The notes below the pieces were generated by a model, which saw only the letters and a list, made by a program, of their open reading frames with translations, did no database searches and had not been told where the DNA came from. A program made the position numbers and the translations under genes. From Prevotella koreensis (GTDB lineage: Bacteria > Bacteroidota > Bacteroidia > Bacteroidales > Bacteroidaceae): a DNA stretch of 64,000 nt. Location of the stretch: contig NZ_RYYU01000001.1 of the NCBI RefSeq assembly GCF_003977605.1, positions 251,175-315,174 on the forward strand, written 5' to 3'. The first letter of the stretch is position 1, and each line of letters opens with the position of its first letter. Shown here piece after piece: positions 1-8,881 of this stretch.

Positions 1-540
1 ATCAACAATGAATCTTACATCGCCTAATTCTTTCTTGAAGTCATCCGTGATATTTTTACGAACAGCCATTGCTTTCATTTGAGATACCAAATGCTGGCGG
101 AACAGAAACAACTCTTTGAGTCGGGAAACATTCTTTGATAAAGGAACGTAACATACTGCCATATCTTGATAACGATAAGCATAGAGGGCTATCTTTAACG
201 AGTCAGCCTTATCACTCTTACCTCTGCTGATACCCAAAGATCTCTTGATGCGAAGTCCGCTGTCGAGCCATATTGAATAACCTTTGGCGTACAAGAAGTT
301 GCTTAAAGGCAAAGAGTATTTACCGGTCTTTTCTCCACACAAGAGTAGTTCATCAGCGTTTATCTTCTTTACAGATGACTTTATCCATGTGACAAATGCT
401 TTAAAACCCTCTTTCTTGTTGGTAAACTTTTCATGGACAGCAGATTGCACTGCTTCTGAAAGTTCTGAGTTGCGACAGTCCAATAAGGTCGCATCGAAAG
501 TTTCTTTCGAAAAATCAATTCCAATAATAATTTTTTTCAT
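1..540 (-). CDS. IS110-family transposase (DEDD recombinase), N-terminal part; gene continues past the window start
   Basis: The minus strand reads open from an ATG at 540 to the first base of the window, giving 180 codons without a stop; the C-terminal half lies outside. The N-terminus carries the IS110 RuvC-like DEDD core: Asp9 in GIDFSK, Glu70 in GEKTGKYS, and Asp110/Asp113 in GKSDKADSLKIALYAYR, with an RIKRS motif before the last pair. In this family the N-terminal DEDD domain works with a C-terminal serine-containing domain (not visible here) to recombine DNA under guidance of an element-encoded RNA. The 5' leader between 541 and about 725 is long and structured, as in IS110-group elements. 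No frameshift is seen in the visible part, so the copy may be intact. Confidence 0.93.
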   Translation of the reverse strand, partial: MKKIIIGIDFSKETFDATLLDCRNSELSEAVQSAVHEKFTNKKEGFKAFVTWIKSSVKKINADELLLCGEKTGKYSLPLSNFLYAKGYSIWLDSGLRIKRSLGISRGKSDKADSLKIALYAYRYQDMAVCYVPLSKNVSRLKELFLFRQHLVSQMKAMAVRKNITDDFKKELGDVRFIVD

Positions 541-544
541 ATCT

Positions 545-725
545 TTGTAGTTATAAATGGAGAGATTAACCGGAAGCAGCTTGACTCAACAACTCTAAAT
601 AGTCTCGAAGACTAAGCATTCTATCCGGTCTATGCAGCTTTGACAAGGGGACAAATACAGTCATAGGGCTTTTAAGCCCATTTGGGGTTCTTGTCTTGTT
701 CCTTGTCAGGTTAATTTTCTCCTTT
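545..725 (-). ncRNA. Putative IS110 bridge RNA (seekRNA-like) in the transposase leader
   Basis: Minus-strand leader between the transposase ATG and a TACCTTTG promoter box at 732-739. It can close on itself with ATTAACC (565-571) against GGTTAAT (709-715). Inside lie two arms. The 5' arm in RNA order is closed by 642-648 with 701-707 (GACAAGG/CCTTGTC) and holds the hairpin 666-679 (GGGCTT/AAGCCC). The 3' arm is closed by 569-574 with 624-629 (ACCGGA/TCCGGT) and holds the hairpin 600-614 (TAGTCT/AGACTA). Known IS110-group elements encode a two-loop RNA of comparable size in this place, one loop pairing with target and one with donor DNA. Seen: the complementarity. Inferred: the function. Confidence 0.62.
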
Positions 726-731
726 TTACAA

Positions 732-739
732 CAAAGGTA
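732..739 (-). promoter_or_regulatory. Promoter -7 box for the IS110 leader/transposase
   Basis: On the minus strand this reads TACCTTTG, the Bacteroidetes primary-sigma -7 consensus (TAnnTTTG). The -33 element is weak. It sits about 190 bp before the transposase start, so the structured leader would be the first part of the transcript. Confidence 0.55.
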
Positions 740-866
740 AGAAAATTAATCCCGGAATAAAAGTTTACTTTTATAAATTGATAAACTTTTTATTCGATGC
801 AATCTCTTTATTTATTGCAATTCATATTGCAAACTTAGAGATTGGGGATTATATGCTTCGGTAAAA

Positions 867-950
867 CAATTTGGGCGAGATTGGTTTGCAAAATAGGCGA
901 ATTTGCAGACCAAATTCGCCTATTTTGCAAACTAAATTCGCCCATTTTGC
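867..950. repeat. GGCGAATTT-type dispersed repeat, copy 1
   Basis: About 84 bp made of alternating forms of a short unit around GGCGA/TCGCC flanked by A/T runs (for example CAAAATAGGCGAATTTG and its complement). The inverted units can pair into a hairpin. Related blocks occur at 31381-31458, 39596-39680, 50110-50200 and 58858-58943. This copy lies downstream of the alcohol dehydrogenase gene and upstream of the IS110 element. Confidence 0.75.
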
Positions 951-1017
951 ATAATCGTTGATAGTAAGCACTTGGTGCAAACATAATCGCTGATATAGGT
1001 TTATGTATTAAAAGAAC

Positions 1018-2091
1018 TTACTTCATCAGATCTTTTGCAACAACGACAACAGGCTTTATCAAGTCTTTTGGCTTGTCTTTCATCAACATAAGGGCATCTT
1101 CCATGTACTCGAAGCCGTTGAAACGATGAGTCACGAGGTGTGAGAGATTCAGACGACCGGCAGAAACCATTCTTGCAAGTTTCTCCATGCGCAGACGACC
1201 GCCGGGCATCAGACCGCCTTTTATGGTCTTGTGTCCCATGCCTACGCCCCATTCTGTGCGTGGGATTTTAACGAACTCGCCTCTGCCCAAGTAATTCACA
1301 TTACCTATCGTGCCGCCCGGTCTTAACACCGAAACGGCCTCGGCGAATGTATCTACCGTTCCACCGGCAATAACTACGCGGTCAACGCCTTTACCATTGG
1401 TAAGTTTCATTACTTGGTCGGCAATGGGACCGTTGTGATAGTCGATTATTTCAGATGCTCCGTAGGCTTTTGCGGCTTGTGCGCACACAGGTCTGCTACC
1501 TACGGCATATATGTATGATGCGCCTGCAAGAGCCGCTCCGGCAACAGACATCAAACCAACGGGGCCGATTCCTATCACGAGAACTACGTCGCCAAACTTC
1601 ACATCGGCAAGTTCTACACCATGAAAACCTGTTGGAACCATGTCTGAAAGCATTGTGGCTTCAACCGGGTCAATACCTTCAGGTATCAGTGCAAGGTTTC
1701 CATCAGCATCATTCACATGGAAATATTCTGCGAAAACACCATCTTTGAAATTAGAGAATTTCCAACCTGCCAACATTCCGCCGGAGTGCATCGATGAACC
1801 AGCCTGTGATTCGAGAGCGTTCCAATCGGGGGTGATGGCGGGTACGAGAACCCTGTCACCGGGCTTGAAATCCTTTACGAGAGAACCTACTTCTACTATC
1901 TCACCGGTTGCTTCATGACCGAGAATCATGTCCTTGCGGTCTCCGATTGCTCCCTCCCATACGGTGTGAACATCAGATGTGCACGGTGCTACGGCAATAG
2001 GTTTAACAATTGCATCCATTGGTCCACATGATGGAATGTCCTTTTCAATCCATCCGGCCTTGTTTAGTCCAAGCATTGCAAAAGCTTTCAT
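1018..2091 (-). CDS. adh: NADP-dependent secondary alcohol dehydrogenase (zinc-type, medium-chain)
   Basis: 357-residue medium-chain dehydrogenase that strongly resembles the Thermoanaerobacter/Clostridium secondary alcohol (isopropanol) dehydrogenases, which interconvert secondary alcohols and ketones using NADP(H). The catalytic zinc ligands are at the family positions: Cys37 (APCTSD), His59-Glu60 (LGHEA) and Asp150. The nucleotide site has GIGPVG at 174-179 followed by Gly198-Ser199-Arg200 and Tyr218, the residues that select NADP over NAD in the thermophilic enzymes. The structural zinc lobe is absent, as in that subfamily. It is a monocistronic minus-strand gene with a TATTTTTG promoter box at 2200-2207 and a leader of about 100 nt. 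Physiological substrate is not evident from context. Confidence 0.93.
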   Translation of the reverse strand: MKAFAMLGLNKAGWIEKDIPSCGPMDAIVKPIAVAPCTSDVHTVWEGAIGDRKDMILGHEATGEIVEVGSLVKDFKPGDRVLVPAITPDWNALESQAGSSMHSGGMLAGWKFSNFKDGVFAEYFHVNDADGNLALIPEGIDPVEATMLSDMVPTGFHGVELADVKFGDVVLVIGIGPVGLMSVAGAALAGASYIYAVGSRPVCAQAAKAYGASEIIDYHNGPIADQVMKLTNGKGVDRVVIAGGTVDTFAEAVSVLRPGGTIGNVNYLGRGEFVKIPRTEWGVGMGHKTIKGGLMPGGRLRMEKLARMVSAGRLNLSHLVTHRFNGFEYMEDALMLMKDKPKDLIKPVVVVAKDLMK

Positions 2092-2199
2092 AATAATTTA
2101 AGTTTAAAAATAATAAATAAAATAAGATTAATATGTTGCCACTGCTGATGCAAAAACCATCTTGGAAAACGAAGATGACAGATGAATAGAGTGACGGGG

Positions 2200-2231
2200 C
2201 AAAAATATATAATATTTTTTATATTTGCAAG
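2200..2231 (-). promoter_or_regulatory. Promoter for the alcohol dehydrogenase gene
   Basis: On the minus strand a TATTTTTG -7 box (2200-2207) is preceded by 20 bp and CTTG in the -33 position. This is close to the Bacteroidetes consensus TTTG-N19-21-TAnnTTTG. The implied leader is about 100 nt. Confidence 0.55.
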
Positions 2232-2327
2232 TTTTTATCAAAAAAAGACAACAATAAATTTATTTGCGATCCATTTGCGTTAAGTCTTTTTTGAACCAAT
2301 AAACAATAATGTTTTTCTTACCCCAAT

Positions 2328-2408
2328 TTATGTCTTTCTGTTCAATTCCTTTTTGTCTTTATGTCTAAACATTCTGTCTTTCTGTCTAACATTCCTGTCT
2401 TTATGTCA
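2328..2408. repeat. GTCTTTATGTC/GTCTTTCTGTC repeat, copy A
   Basis: Tandem degenerate units of GTCTTTATGTC and GTCTTTCTGTC in one orientation, directly downstream of tRNA-His. The same units, in both orientations, make up the larger element at 20916-21130, and related sequence lies at 4871-4980. No coding potential is evident. Confidence 0.7.
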
Positions 2409-2465
2409 TATAAAAATAAAAGCGGAAATCCTTTATTTCTAAGGAATTCCGCTCGTTTTCTTTTG

Positions 2466-2540
2466 GGTGCCCGATGGGACTCGAACCCATGACATTCAGA
2501 ACCACAATCTGACGCTCTAACCAACTGAACTACGGGCACC
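2466..2540 (-). tRNA. tRNA-His (anticodon GTG)
   Basis: The minus strand folds as a standard cloverleaf. The acceptor stem GTGCCCG pairs with CGGGCAC. The anticodon loop TTGTGGT sits in a perfect stem and gives anticodon GTG. A T-loop with GGTTCGAGTCC is present. An extra G at position -1 (base 2540) opposite C73 is the hallmark of tRNA-His. The 3' CCA is not encoded. Confidence 0.97.
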
Positions 2541-2642
2541 GTATTGTCGGTTGCTTAATTAAAGCGCGTGCAAAGGTACGGTTATTATTTCATATCTCCA
2601 AATATATAGTACGTTTTTTTATTTCAAACAATACTTTTTCTT

Positions 2643-3941
2643 CTATTTTTCTTCCGAGTAAGCATTTGTCTCATTGTTTGTATTGCCAATATGAGTTTGT
2701 TCGGCAATGTCGGCTTCCTCGGTGTCGGCAACGGGATTCTTTGGGTTTTGCTTGGCTCCGAGTTTTATTAGTTTCATTGATGTTGTCACTATGCTCTGTC
2801 CTCCCGGTGCCAGTTTCTTCTCTCCCTCCTCGTAAGTCTTTTGCAGGCGGGTTATTTGCCTTCCCATTTCTTCGTAACTCTTGACAAACTTACCCACGCG
2901 ATCAAGCATCTCCTCTGCCAAGCGATACACTTTTTCATGGTTCTCGGCTTGCACAATCTGAGTCCATGTCAGATTGATTATGCGCAAGGCCGCAAAGAGT
3001 GTTTGCTCTTCGGCTATGAAGACGTTGCGCTCCATTGCCTTTCTCCACAGGTTGGGCTGCGCGTTGAGTGCAGTCCATAATGCGCCGGTATGTGGCATGA
3101 ACATTATCACGTAGTCCATTTTCACCTTTGGCGGCTGTATGTATGAGGAGTAGTCTTTGTCGGATAGTTCTTTCACGTGTCGGCGTATGCTGTCGATATG
3201 TGCTTTCAGATGGCGTTGCTTTTCTTCCGGTGTTTCGGCATTCACGTAGTCGATGAAACTTGACAGCGATACTTTCGAGTCAATTATCAGTTCACGGTTT
3301 TTGTCGAGATGCATTATTATGTCCGGTCTAAGGCTTGTTCCGTCCTCAGGTCGTATCGTGTTGCCGCGTGCATCTCGTATTGTGGTTTGCGTTTCATAGT
3401 GTATGCCGCGATGTAGTCCTTGCGACTCAAGTAGTTCGTCGAGTACGGCTTCTCCCCAGTCTCCCTGCACTTTTGTCTCGTGCCTGAAGGCTCGCGTGAG
3501 TTCTTCGGTGCTACGCTGCGCAGCCTGACTCTGCCGCATCATGTTCTCTATATTGGTGCGCATCTCGCTTGACATGGAGGTTTGTCGCAATGTGTTGTCG
3601 GCGAGAGCCTGTCGCATATCGGAAATCGTTTTGCGCAACGGATCAACAATTTGTACTATACTGCTGTTGCTATGCTCGGCAAATTCCTTCTGTCGTTGCT
3701 TCAACATGTCGTTTGTGGCGGTTTGCATTTCTGCCTTCACCTTGTTTATGACCTCATTGAAACGTGCCTGCTGTTCGTCCATTGCCTTGCGGTGATGCTC
3801 TTCATAATCCTGGCGCATCTGCTGCATTTGCAGTCTCTGCATCTCCGACTCTGTAGTGAGAGCCCCAATTTTTCCACGTCCGTAGAGTATGCCGATGACG
3901 ACACCGACCGCGAGTCCGAGCAAAACAAATATTATTTCCAT
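2643..3941 (-). CDS. rmuC: DNA recombination protein RmuC
   Basis: 432 residues with the RmuC layout. There is one N-terminal membrane segment (about residues 3-22), then a long charged coiled coil (about 30-150), then the conserved nuclease-like core (about 155-370) with signature stretches such as HETKVQGDWGEAVLDELLE, DSKVSLSSFIDY and FMPHTGALW, and a non-conserved acidic tail. RmuC proteins limit recombination at inverted repeats; the core belongs to the PD-(D/E)xK nuclease superfamily, and the catalytic DSKV strand is present. The gene stands alone on the minus strand upstream of tRNA-His and divergent from trmO. Confidence 0.95.
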   Translation of the reverse strand: MEIIFVLLGLAVGVVIGILYGRGKIGALTTESEMQRLQMQQMRQDYEEHHRKAMDEQQARFNEVINKVKAEMQTATNDMLKQRQKEFAEHSNSSIVQIVDPLRKTISDMRQALADNTLRQTSMSSEMRTNIENMMRQSQAAQRSTEELTRAFRHETKVQGDWGEAVLDELLESQGLHRGIHYETQTTIRDARGNTIRPEDGTSLRPDIIMHLDKNRELIIDSKVSLSSFIDYVNAETPEEKQRHLKAHIDSIRRHVKELSDKDYSSYIQPPKVKMDYVIMFMPHTGALWTALNAQPNLWRKAMERNVFIAEEQTLFAALRIINLTWTQIVQAENHEKVYRLAEEMLDRVGKFVKSYEEMGRQITRLQKTYEEGEKKLAPGGQSIVTTSMKLIKLGAKQNPKNPVADTEEADIAEQTHIGNTNNETNAYSEEK

Positions 3942-4116
3942 TACTGTTATATGGTTTTTTATATTTGCAAAGTTAGCGATTTATTTCCGAAAAAACAATT
4001 TTCCCGGCCAAACATACAGCAATCTGAATTTATTTACTTATTTTTGCAATTTACAATCAGTATCGTTTTTTTTATCTGACATTAATTTCAGATTTTCAGT
4101 TATATTGTTTTTTAAA

Positions 4117-4773
4117 ATGGAACCTATCGCATATTTCCATTCGCCTTTCGGCAGTAAGTTCGGCATACCGCGGCAGAGCGGATTAGTTGATGAGTTGGTC
4201 GGAGAAATAGTTTTCGAACCGAAATATCGCAACATTGATGCTGTGCGCGGACTTGAAGACTTCAGTCATCTGTGGATTATTTGGCTTTTCTCTGCCAATC
4301 CTCGTCAGAATGAAAATCTCACAGTACGCCCTCCGCGTCTTGGAGGAAATCGCCGTCTCGGAGTGTTTGCCACCCGTTCGCCGTTCCGCCCGAATCCCAT
4401 CGGCCTCTCGTGCGTATATATAAATAAGGTGGAATTTGACGAAAAACATGGTCCTGTGATATCTGTAAGGGGGGCAGATCTTATGGACGGTACTCCTATT
4501 CTTGACATAAAGCCATATATAAGATATTGTGACTGCAAGGAAGATGCACGTTCCGGTTTTGTTGATAATACGGAATGGGAGAAGTTGATGGTTGTTATCA
4601 GTGAAGAACTACAAGCGAAACTTACCGAAGAACAGCAGCGGGCACTCGTGGGAGTGCTGGAACTTGACCCTCGTCCACGTGTGCAGAATGACCCGGAGCG
4701 TGTTTATGGTATGCCGTTTGACGGAATGGAGATACACTTCAAGGTGAGTGGAAACCAACTTATAGCCTACTGA
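4117..4773 (+). CDS. trmO: tRNA (N6-threonylcarbamoyladenosine37-N6)-methyltransferase TrmO (UPF0066/YaeB)
   Basis: 218 residues from the ATG at 4117. The frame is open further upstream, but that extension is low-complexity and covers the rmuC promoter area, while family homology begins at MEPIAYFHSPFGSKFGIPRQ. Conserved blocks include GLEDFSHLWIIWLF, RPPRLGG, GVFATRSPFRPNPIGLS and DGTPILDIKPYI. TrmO uses S-adenosylmethionine to methylate t6A37 of some threonine tRNAs, through a beta-barrel fold unlike most methyltransferases. Length fits the family (about 235 in E. coli). It is monocistronic. Confidence 0.93.
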   Translation: MEPIAYFHSPFGSKFGIPRQSGLVDELVGEIVFEPKYRNIDAVRGLEDFSHLWIIWLFSANPRQNENLTVRPPRLGGNRRLGVFATRSPFRPNPIGLSCVYINKVEFDEKHGPVISVRGADLMDGTPILDIKPYIRYCDCKEDARSGFVDNTEWEKLMVVISEELQAKLTEEQQRALVGVLELDPRPRVQNDPERVYGMPFDGMEIHFKVSGNQLIAY

Positions 4774-4870
4774 GGTTTTGACAGAAAGGCGCATTGTTTT
4801 TCTGAAAAAACATACTTGGGAGGCTGAAAGGCATAATGTTTGGGACGAAAATAAATAAAAGCAATGGTGA

Positions 4871-4980
4871 AAAGACATAAAGTCTTTAATGTAATTTACG
4901 TGAATATTTTTTTCTTTTTGTCTTTATGCACTCAAATCATTTTTTCCTGCCAAACTTCAAAGAGTGTTTTTTCTGTCTAA
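4871..4980. repeat. GTCTTTATGTC repeat, copy B (diverged)
   Basis: Starts with AAAGACATAAAG and contains TTTGTCTTTATG about 45 bp later in the opposite orientation. The centre (ATTTACGT then a T-rich run then CTTTTTGTCTTTATG) matches the centre of the 20916-21130 element, which suggests the two are copies of one palindromic element rather than chance repeats. Confidence 0.6.
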
Positions 4981-5069
4981 TATACAAGCCTTTATCTCTC
5001 TATCAGTGCTTATTTTTGCCCCAATCGCTATATTTTTTTTAATAAAATGTGAAAATAATTATCAAAATA

Positions 5070-5101
5070 TTTGGAACTTATTGTTTTTTTTTATAAATTT
5101 G
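5070..5101 (+). promoter_or_regulatory. Promoter for the 1066-residue surface protein
   Basis: TTTG (5070-5073), 20 bp, TAAATTTG (5094-5101): matches the Bacteroidetes -33/-7 consensus exactly. The predicted leader is about 150 nt. Confidence 0.75.
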
Positions 5102-5256
5102 CGAACATTAGAAATTGTATAGACTATTCGTGAATAACATACACGTAGTTTTAGTAAGAGGAATCCAACGTCGGAAGATGCATCTCAAAACGTTATAAAG
5201 AGATTTTTACACCTTAAATTGTTATTTAATATTTTGTTTCACTAAAAAAAAGAATT

Positions 5257-8200
5257 ATGAGTAAGAAACTTACATCTCTAATGGTAATCGCGGCGGCGGG
5301 GCTGCTGTCATTACCGGTTCAGGCTCAGAATTATGTTGCCAAAAAGGCAGCCAAGGCTGGAGAACCCATGCTTATGGCTATTCAAAGACCAACTTTTGGC
5401 AAAATGCCAAGTGAAAACATGCTTATCAAGGCTGTTGAGTCTGAAGAACTTAAAAAGTCGGAGTATGAAAGACTATTTAGTCAGAACATTCGCACTAATA
5501 ATGTCGCATCCGGTTTCAAAGTTGCTCCAAATGTTGACGTATTACCGTACTTGAACCCTATTTCTACGAAAGCAAATTTTGATGATCTTGCAGTATTTGA
5601 TGCTAATGGAGATGGTAGTACGTGGGCTTTTGAAGAGGGAAAGACTCCGTGTGCGAAATACAAATACAACAAGGATAATGATGCAGACGATTGGCTGGCC
5701 ACGCCGGGCATAAAATTGAAGGGTGGTAAGCGATATATTCTCAAGTTTGAAGCAAGACAGGCTTCATCATATTTCCCTGAGAAAATTGAGGTAAAAATGG
5801 CCAAGGCAGATAATCCTATTACGGCCGCAGCATTGGCTGCAGGTACTGTAGTAATGCCGGAAACCGGTTTCGAAGGAAGAGAATTTGCTGTTTTCGAGAA
5901 AGAAATTGAGGCACCGTCCGATGGTTATTACTCTTTCGGAATTCATGCGATATCTGAAAAGAACATGTTCAACATATATGTTAAGAACATTAGCGTTGAG
6001 GCCGGCTTGGAAGCAAATGCACCGGATTCACCAACAGTTGAGGTTACACCGGCTGATGGAGGACTCCTGAAAGCAGAGATCAAGATGACAGCACCCACAA
6101 AGGACATCAGTGGAGTGAATCTTACCGGAAATCTCTCAAAGTTAGTATTGTTGCGTGATGGCAAAGAAGTATGGTCTAAAAATGATGTCGCACCAGGTGC
6201 AGTTTGCACGTTTAACGATGAAACCTTCCCTAATGATGGCGATTTCAAGTACATAGCCATACCGTATGATGCAAATGGAGATGCAGGAAAGAAAAGCGAA
6301 GAGGTTGCAGTATATGTAGGAGTTGACAAACCAAAGCCATGCGAATGGCTCAAGAATGTGGATAATCACACAAAGATAAACTTGACATGGAGTCGCGTAG
6401 AAGAGGGCGTTGGAGGACACTTCCTTGATCCGACAACTGTGAAATACACTGTTTACAAGGCAGCAATTGCGTCTTTCATGGGAATTTCATTCCCTGTGAT
6501 TGATGACATAGAAAATCCCATTGTACAAGTTACTGACAAGCAGGCGTACGAATATGACTTTGATTGCGATGAAGGTAAGCAGGCATTCAAGTTCTTCGGA
6601 ATACGTACAGAAAGCAGAGGCGGTGTAAATGAGAGCACTACATTCTCTGAACCAATTCTTGTAGGAAAACCAGAGGAACTTCCTATAATTGAGCACTTTG
6701 AGAATAAGGGATTCAATTCTGTATGGTTCTCTGATGGCGTGTATGGTGGACTTTACCTTTCTAGAAATGCATCTGACGGTGATGGTTATGCTCTTAATTT
6801 CAGATTGAATCCAAAAGCAGAGCAAGCAGGCGAAGGCCATCTCTCTTCCGGTAAGATAAATCTGAATCCTGCCGGAAATCCACAACTTCTGTTCGATGTT
6901 ATGACTGAAAACTCAAACTCAAATCTTTCTATTTGGGGATCGAAGGATGGCGGAGAGTTCACTAAGATTAAGGACATTACTCTGACAAATGCATATAAGA
7001 AGGAACGTCTAAGTCTTAACGATTTCAAGGGTGGCAGATTTGCACAAGTACGCTTTGTAAGTAACTTTGCTGACAAAAATGATAGCGTAATTATTGACAA
7101 CATCATGATTCGTGATGTACGTGCAAAAGACCTTGGTGTAGAAATGAGCAACCCGGAAACTGTTAAGGCCGGTGAAAAGGCTACGATAACAGTTACTGTA
7201 GAAAATTGCGGTGAGCAAGTATGTGACAACTATAAGGTTGACTTCTATGCAGGTGGCAAGTTGATAAAGACAGAGAATGTAGCAGAAGGTCTGAAATCGT
7301 TTGATAAGAAGCAGATAACCTTCGATTATAAGACAACTATATTCGATGAGGCTGGCGATGTGGCACTTAAGGCTGTGGTTACAGTAGAAGGCGATCTCAA
7401 GGACGAGAATAATGTGGCTGAGAGTGTTATTACTGTTAAGCATTCTACATCACCTTCTCCAACCAATCTTAACGGAACAGAAGGCCAGAATGGTGTAACT
7501 CTGACATGGCAGGCTCCTGCAAGTACAACAGAAGAAAAGACAGAAGGCTTTGATGATGAGTCCGTATTCGTTCCGTTCAGCATTGGTGGAATAACTAAGG
7601 ATGTTCATATTGGAACTATTGGTGACTGGACTCTTTATGATGGAAATGGAATGCAAGTATATGGATTCCAAGGTGCCTCTTTCCCCAACTCCGGTGCTCA
7701 TCAAGCATGGCAGGTATTCAATCCTGATGCAGTTATGGAAAATTGGACTGTGATGACACCAAAGAGCGGTAAGCAGTATATGATTTCATTCTGTCCTGCA
7801 GATCAGAATAGCACACCTGAAGCCGACCATTGGCTTATTTCTCCGCAACTTCCGGGTAATGCTCAGACTATCAGTTTCTTCAGCAAACAGATATCTACAG
7901 TGGATCAAACTGCACAAGGCTACTACGGACTTGAGAAGTTCGAAGTTCTCTCAACTACTGCTGCAACATGCACCGACGTTTCTACTTTCACAAAGGTAGG
8001 CGACGGCCAGATTTCTAATGCAGACTGGAGCGAGTTTACTTTCAATTTGCCGGCAGGAACAACGTTCTTCGCAATACGTCACACATCTAAAGATATCTTC
8101 GGACTTCTTGTTGACGATGTGAAATTCTCTACAGGTGCAGGCTCGATTGCAAGTTACAACATCTATGTTGATGGTGAACTTTACACCAATGTTGATGGTA

Positions 8201-8457
8201 ACACACTTACTGCAATCGTTAGTGGCCTGAGCGTAGGTAGCCATGTATTTGGAGTAACAGCCGTATATGCTAACGGTCAGGAGTCTAAACCTGTAACATT
8301 CGTTCTTGAAACAACAAGCATCGACAAACTCTCTGTTGACGGCAAGCCGGTTGACATCTACACAGTTGATGGTAAACTTGTTCGCAAGCAGGCAACAACT
8401 CTCGAAGGTCTGAATGGTCTTTATATCATCAATAACCAGAAGGTTATCATCAGATAA
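5257..8457 (+). CDS. Secreted adhesin-like protein with choice-of-anchor J and CARDB-type domains and T9SS sorting domain
   Basis: 1066 residues. A signal peptide (about 1-23, ending VQAQ) is followed by a lectin-like cleaved-adhesin/choice-of-anchor J module (about 105-250), fibronectin-III-like segments (about 255-465), a second beta-sandwich region (about 480-620), a CARDB-type domain (about 625-735), another Fn3/choice-of-anchor J stretch (about 740-960, with DHWLISPQLPG), and a short C-terminal sorting domain (about 1030-1066) with the pattern DIYTVDGKLVRK and GLYIINNQKVIIR. Similar C-terminal sequences recur in the neighbouring secreted proteins, so outer-membrane export by T9SS is inferred. 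No catalytic motif was recognised; binding to host or matrix glycoproteins or carbohydrate is a guess from domain type. The gene has its own promoter and terminator. Confidence 0.85.
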   Translation: MSKKLTSLMVIAAAGLLSLPVQAQNYVAKKAAKAGEPMLMAIQRPTFGKMPSENMLIKAVESEELKKSEYERLFSQNIRTNNVASGFKVAPNVDVLPYLNPISTKANFDDLAVFDANGDGSTWAFEEGKTPCAKYKYNKDNDADDWLATPGIKLKGGKRYILKFEARQASSYFPEKIEVKMAKADNPITAAALAAGTVVMPETGFEGREFAVFEKEIEAPSDGYYSFGIHAISEKNMFNIYVKNISVEAGLEANAPDSPTVEVTPADGGLLKAEIKMTAPTKDISGVNLTGNLSKLVLLRDGKEVWSKNDVAPGAVCTFNDETFPNDGDFKYIAIPYDANGDAGKKSEEVAVYVGVDKPKPCEWLKNVDNHTKINLTWSRVEEGVGGHFLDPTTVKYTVYKAAIASFMGISFPVIDDIENPIVQVTDKQAYEYDFDCDEGKQAFKFFGIRTESRGGVNESTTFSEPILVGKPEELPIIEHFENKGFNSVWFSDGVYGGLYLSRNASDGDGYALNFRLNPKAEQAGEGHLSSGKINLNPAGNPQLLFDVMTENSNSNLSIWGSKDGGEFTKIKDITLTNAYKKERLSLNDFKGGRFAQVRFVSNFADKNDSVIIDNIMIRDVRAKDLGVEMSNPETVKAGEKATITVTVENCGEQVCDNYKVDFYAGGKLIKTENVAEGLKSFDKKQITFDYKTTIFDEAGDVALKAVVTVEGDLKDENNVAESVITVKHSTSPSPTNLNGTEGQNGVTLTWQAPASTTEEKTEGFDDESVFVPFSIGGITKDVHIGTIGDWTLYDGNGMQVYGFQGASFPNSGAHQAWQVFNPDAVMENWTVMTPKSGKQYMISFCPADQNSTPEADHWLISPQLPGNAQTISFFSKQISTVDQTAQGYYGLEKFEVLSTTAATCTDVSTFTKVGDGQISNADWSEFTFNLPAGTTFFAIRHTSKDIFGLLVDDVKFSTGAGSIASYNIYVDGELYTNVDGNTLTAIVSGLSVGSHVFGVTAVYANGQESKPVTFVLETTSIDKLSVDGKPVDIYTVDGKLVRKQATTLEGLNGLYIINNQKVIIR

Positions 8458-8511
8458 TTGAGTGTTTTGATAATGATAAGACTTTTTAAACCTTGGAAGG
8501 TATAAACTTAA

Positions 8512-8545
8512 TAAACCGCTGTTTTTGAAAAAAAACGGCGGTTTA
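8512..8545 (+). terminator. Rho-independent terminator after the adhesin-like gene
   Basis: TAAACCGCTGTTTTT pairs with AAAAACGGCGGTTTA (one mismatch) and is followed by a T-rich stretch. Confidence 0.8.
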
Positions 8546-8659
8546 TGTTTCTTAATATGAAAAACATTTGTTATTTTTGCAGAAATAAATAGCTGAGGGA
8601 GAAAATATAAATCATATATGGCAGGTTCTGAAAATTACCTTTGTAGTATTTTTGCCTTT

Positions 8660-8770
8660 TAGTCTAACAGGTTTTTCTTTCTTCTTGAAAGAGCATAGCG
8701 GGCTATGCGATTGAAAGAGAAAGGAAAAGATGCCGAATAAAAGCAAAAAGACACAAAGAGTAGAATTCGT
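8660..8770. repeat. AGCGGGCTA palindromic repeat, copy 1
   Basis: Core GCATAGC-GG-GCTATGC at 8693-8708, followed by an A/G-rich stretch. The same arrangement is found at about 30095-30180, with a CGTAGC-GG-GCTACG core. The paired A-to-G and T-to-C differences between the copies keep the palindrome intact. Confidence 0.6.
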
Positions 8771-8881
8771 TGATGACTGACTCTCCTTTTGCGGGGAATT
8801 TTTAGAACATGCCATATACGTTCGGTTTAGAACGATAACTTTTAAAATCATATAATTATATTAAAAAAGAAACGTGTCACT

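Larger units (their letters stand above)
4774..5256. other. Intergenic region with GTCTTT-type repeat and promoter
   Basis: 483 bp without a gene. It contains a diverged copy of the GTCTTTATGTC repeat (4871-4980), then AT-rich DNA, a near-perfect promoter (5070-5101) and a leader of about 150 nt for the following secreted protein. No obvious rho-independent terminator follows trmO. Confidence 0.7.
8458..8881. other. Intergenic region: terminator, two promoter boxes and AGCGGGCTA repeat
   Basis: 424 bp without a gene. It holds a strong terminator (8512-8545), candidate -7 boxes TATTTTTG (8572-8579) and TACCTTTG (8636-8643) with weak -33 elements, and one copy of the AGCGGGCTA repeat. The leader of the C10 peptidase gene would be 240-300 nt. 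Confidence 0.6.

Noticed and set aside
284..550. 88-codon plus-strand frame opposite the IS110 transposase
   Set aside because: Antisense to a transposase with all four DEDD residues; no independent motif.
3889..4116. 76-codon upstream extension of trmO
   Set aside because: Covers the rmuC promoter area and has no homology; family sequence begins at the ATG at 4117.
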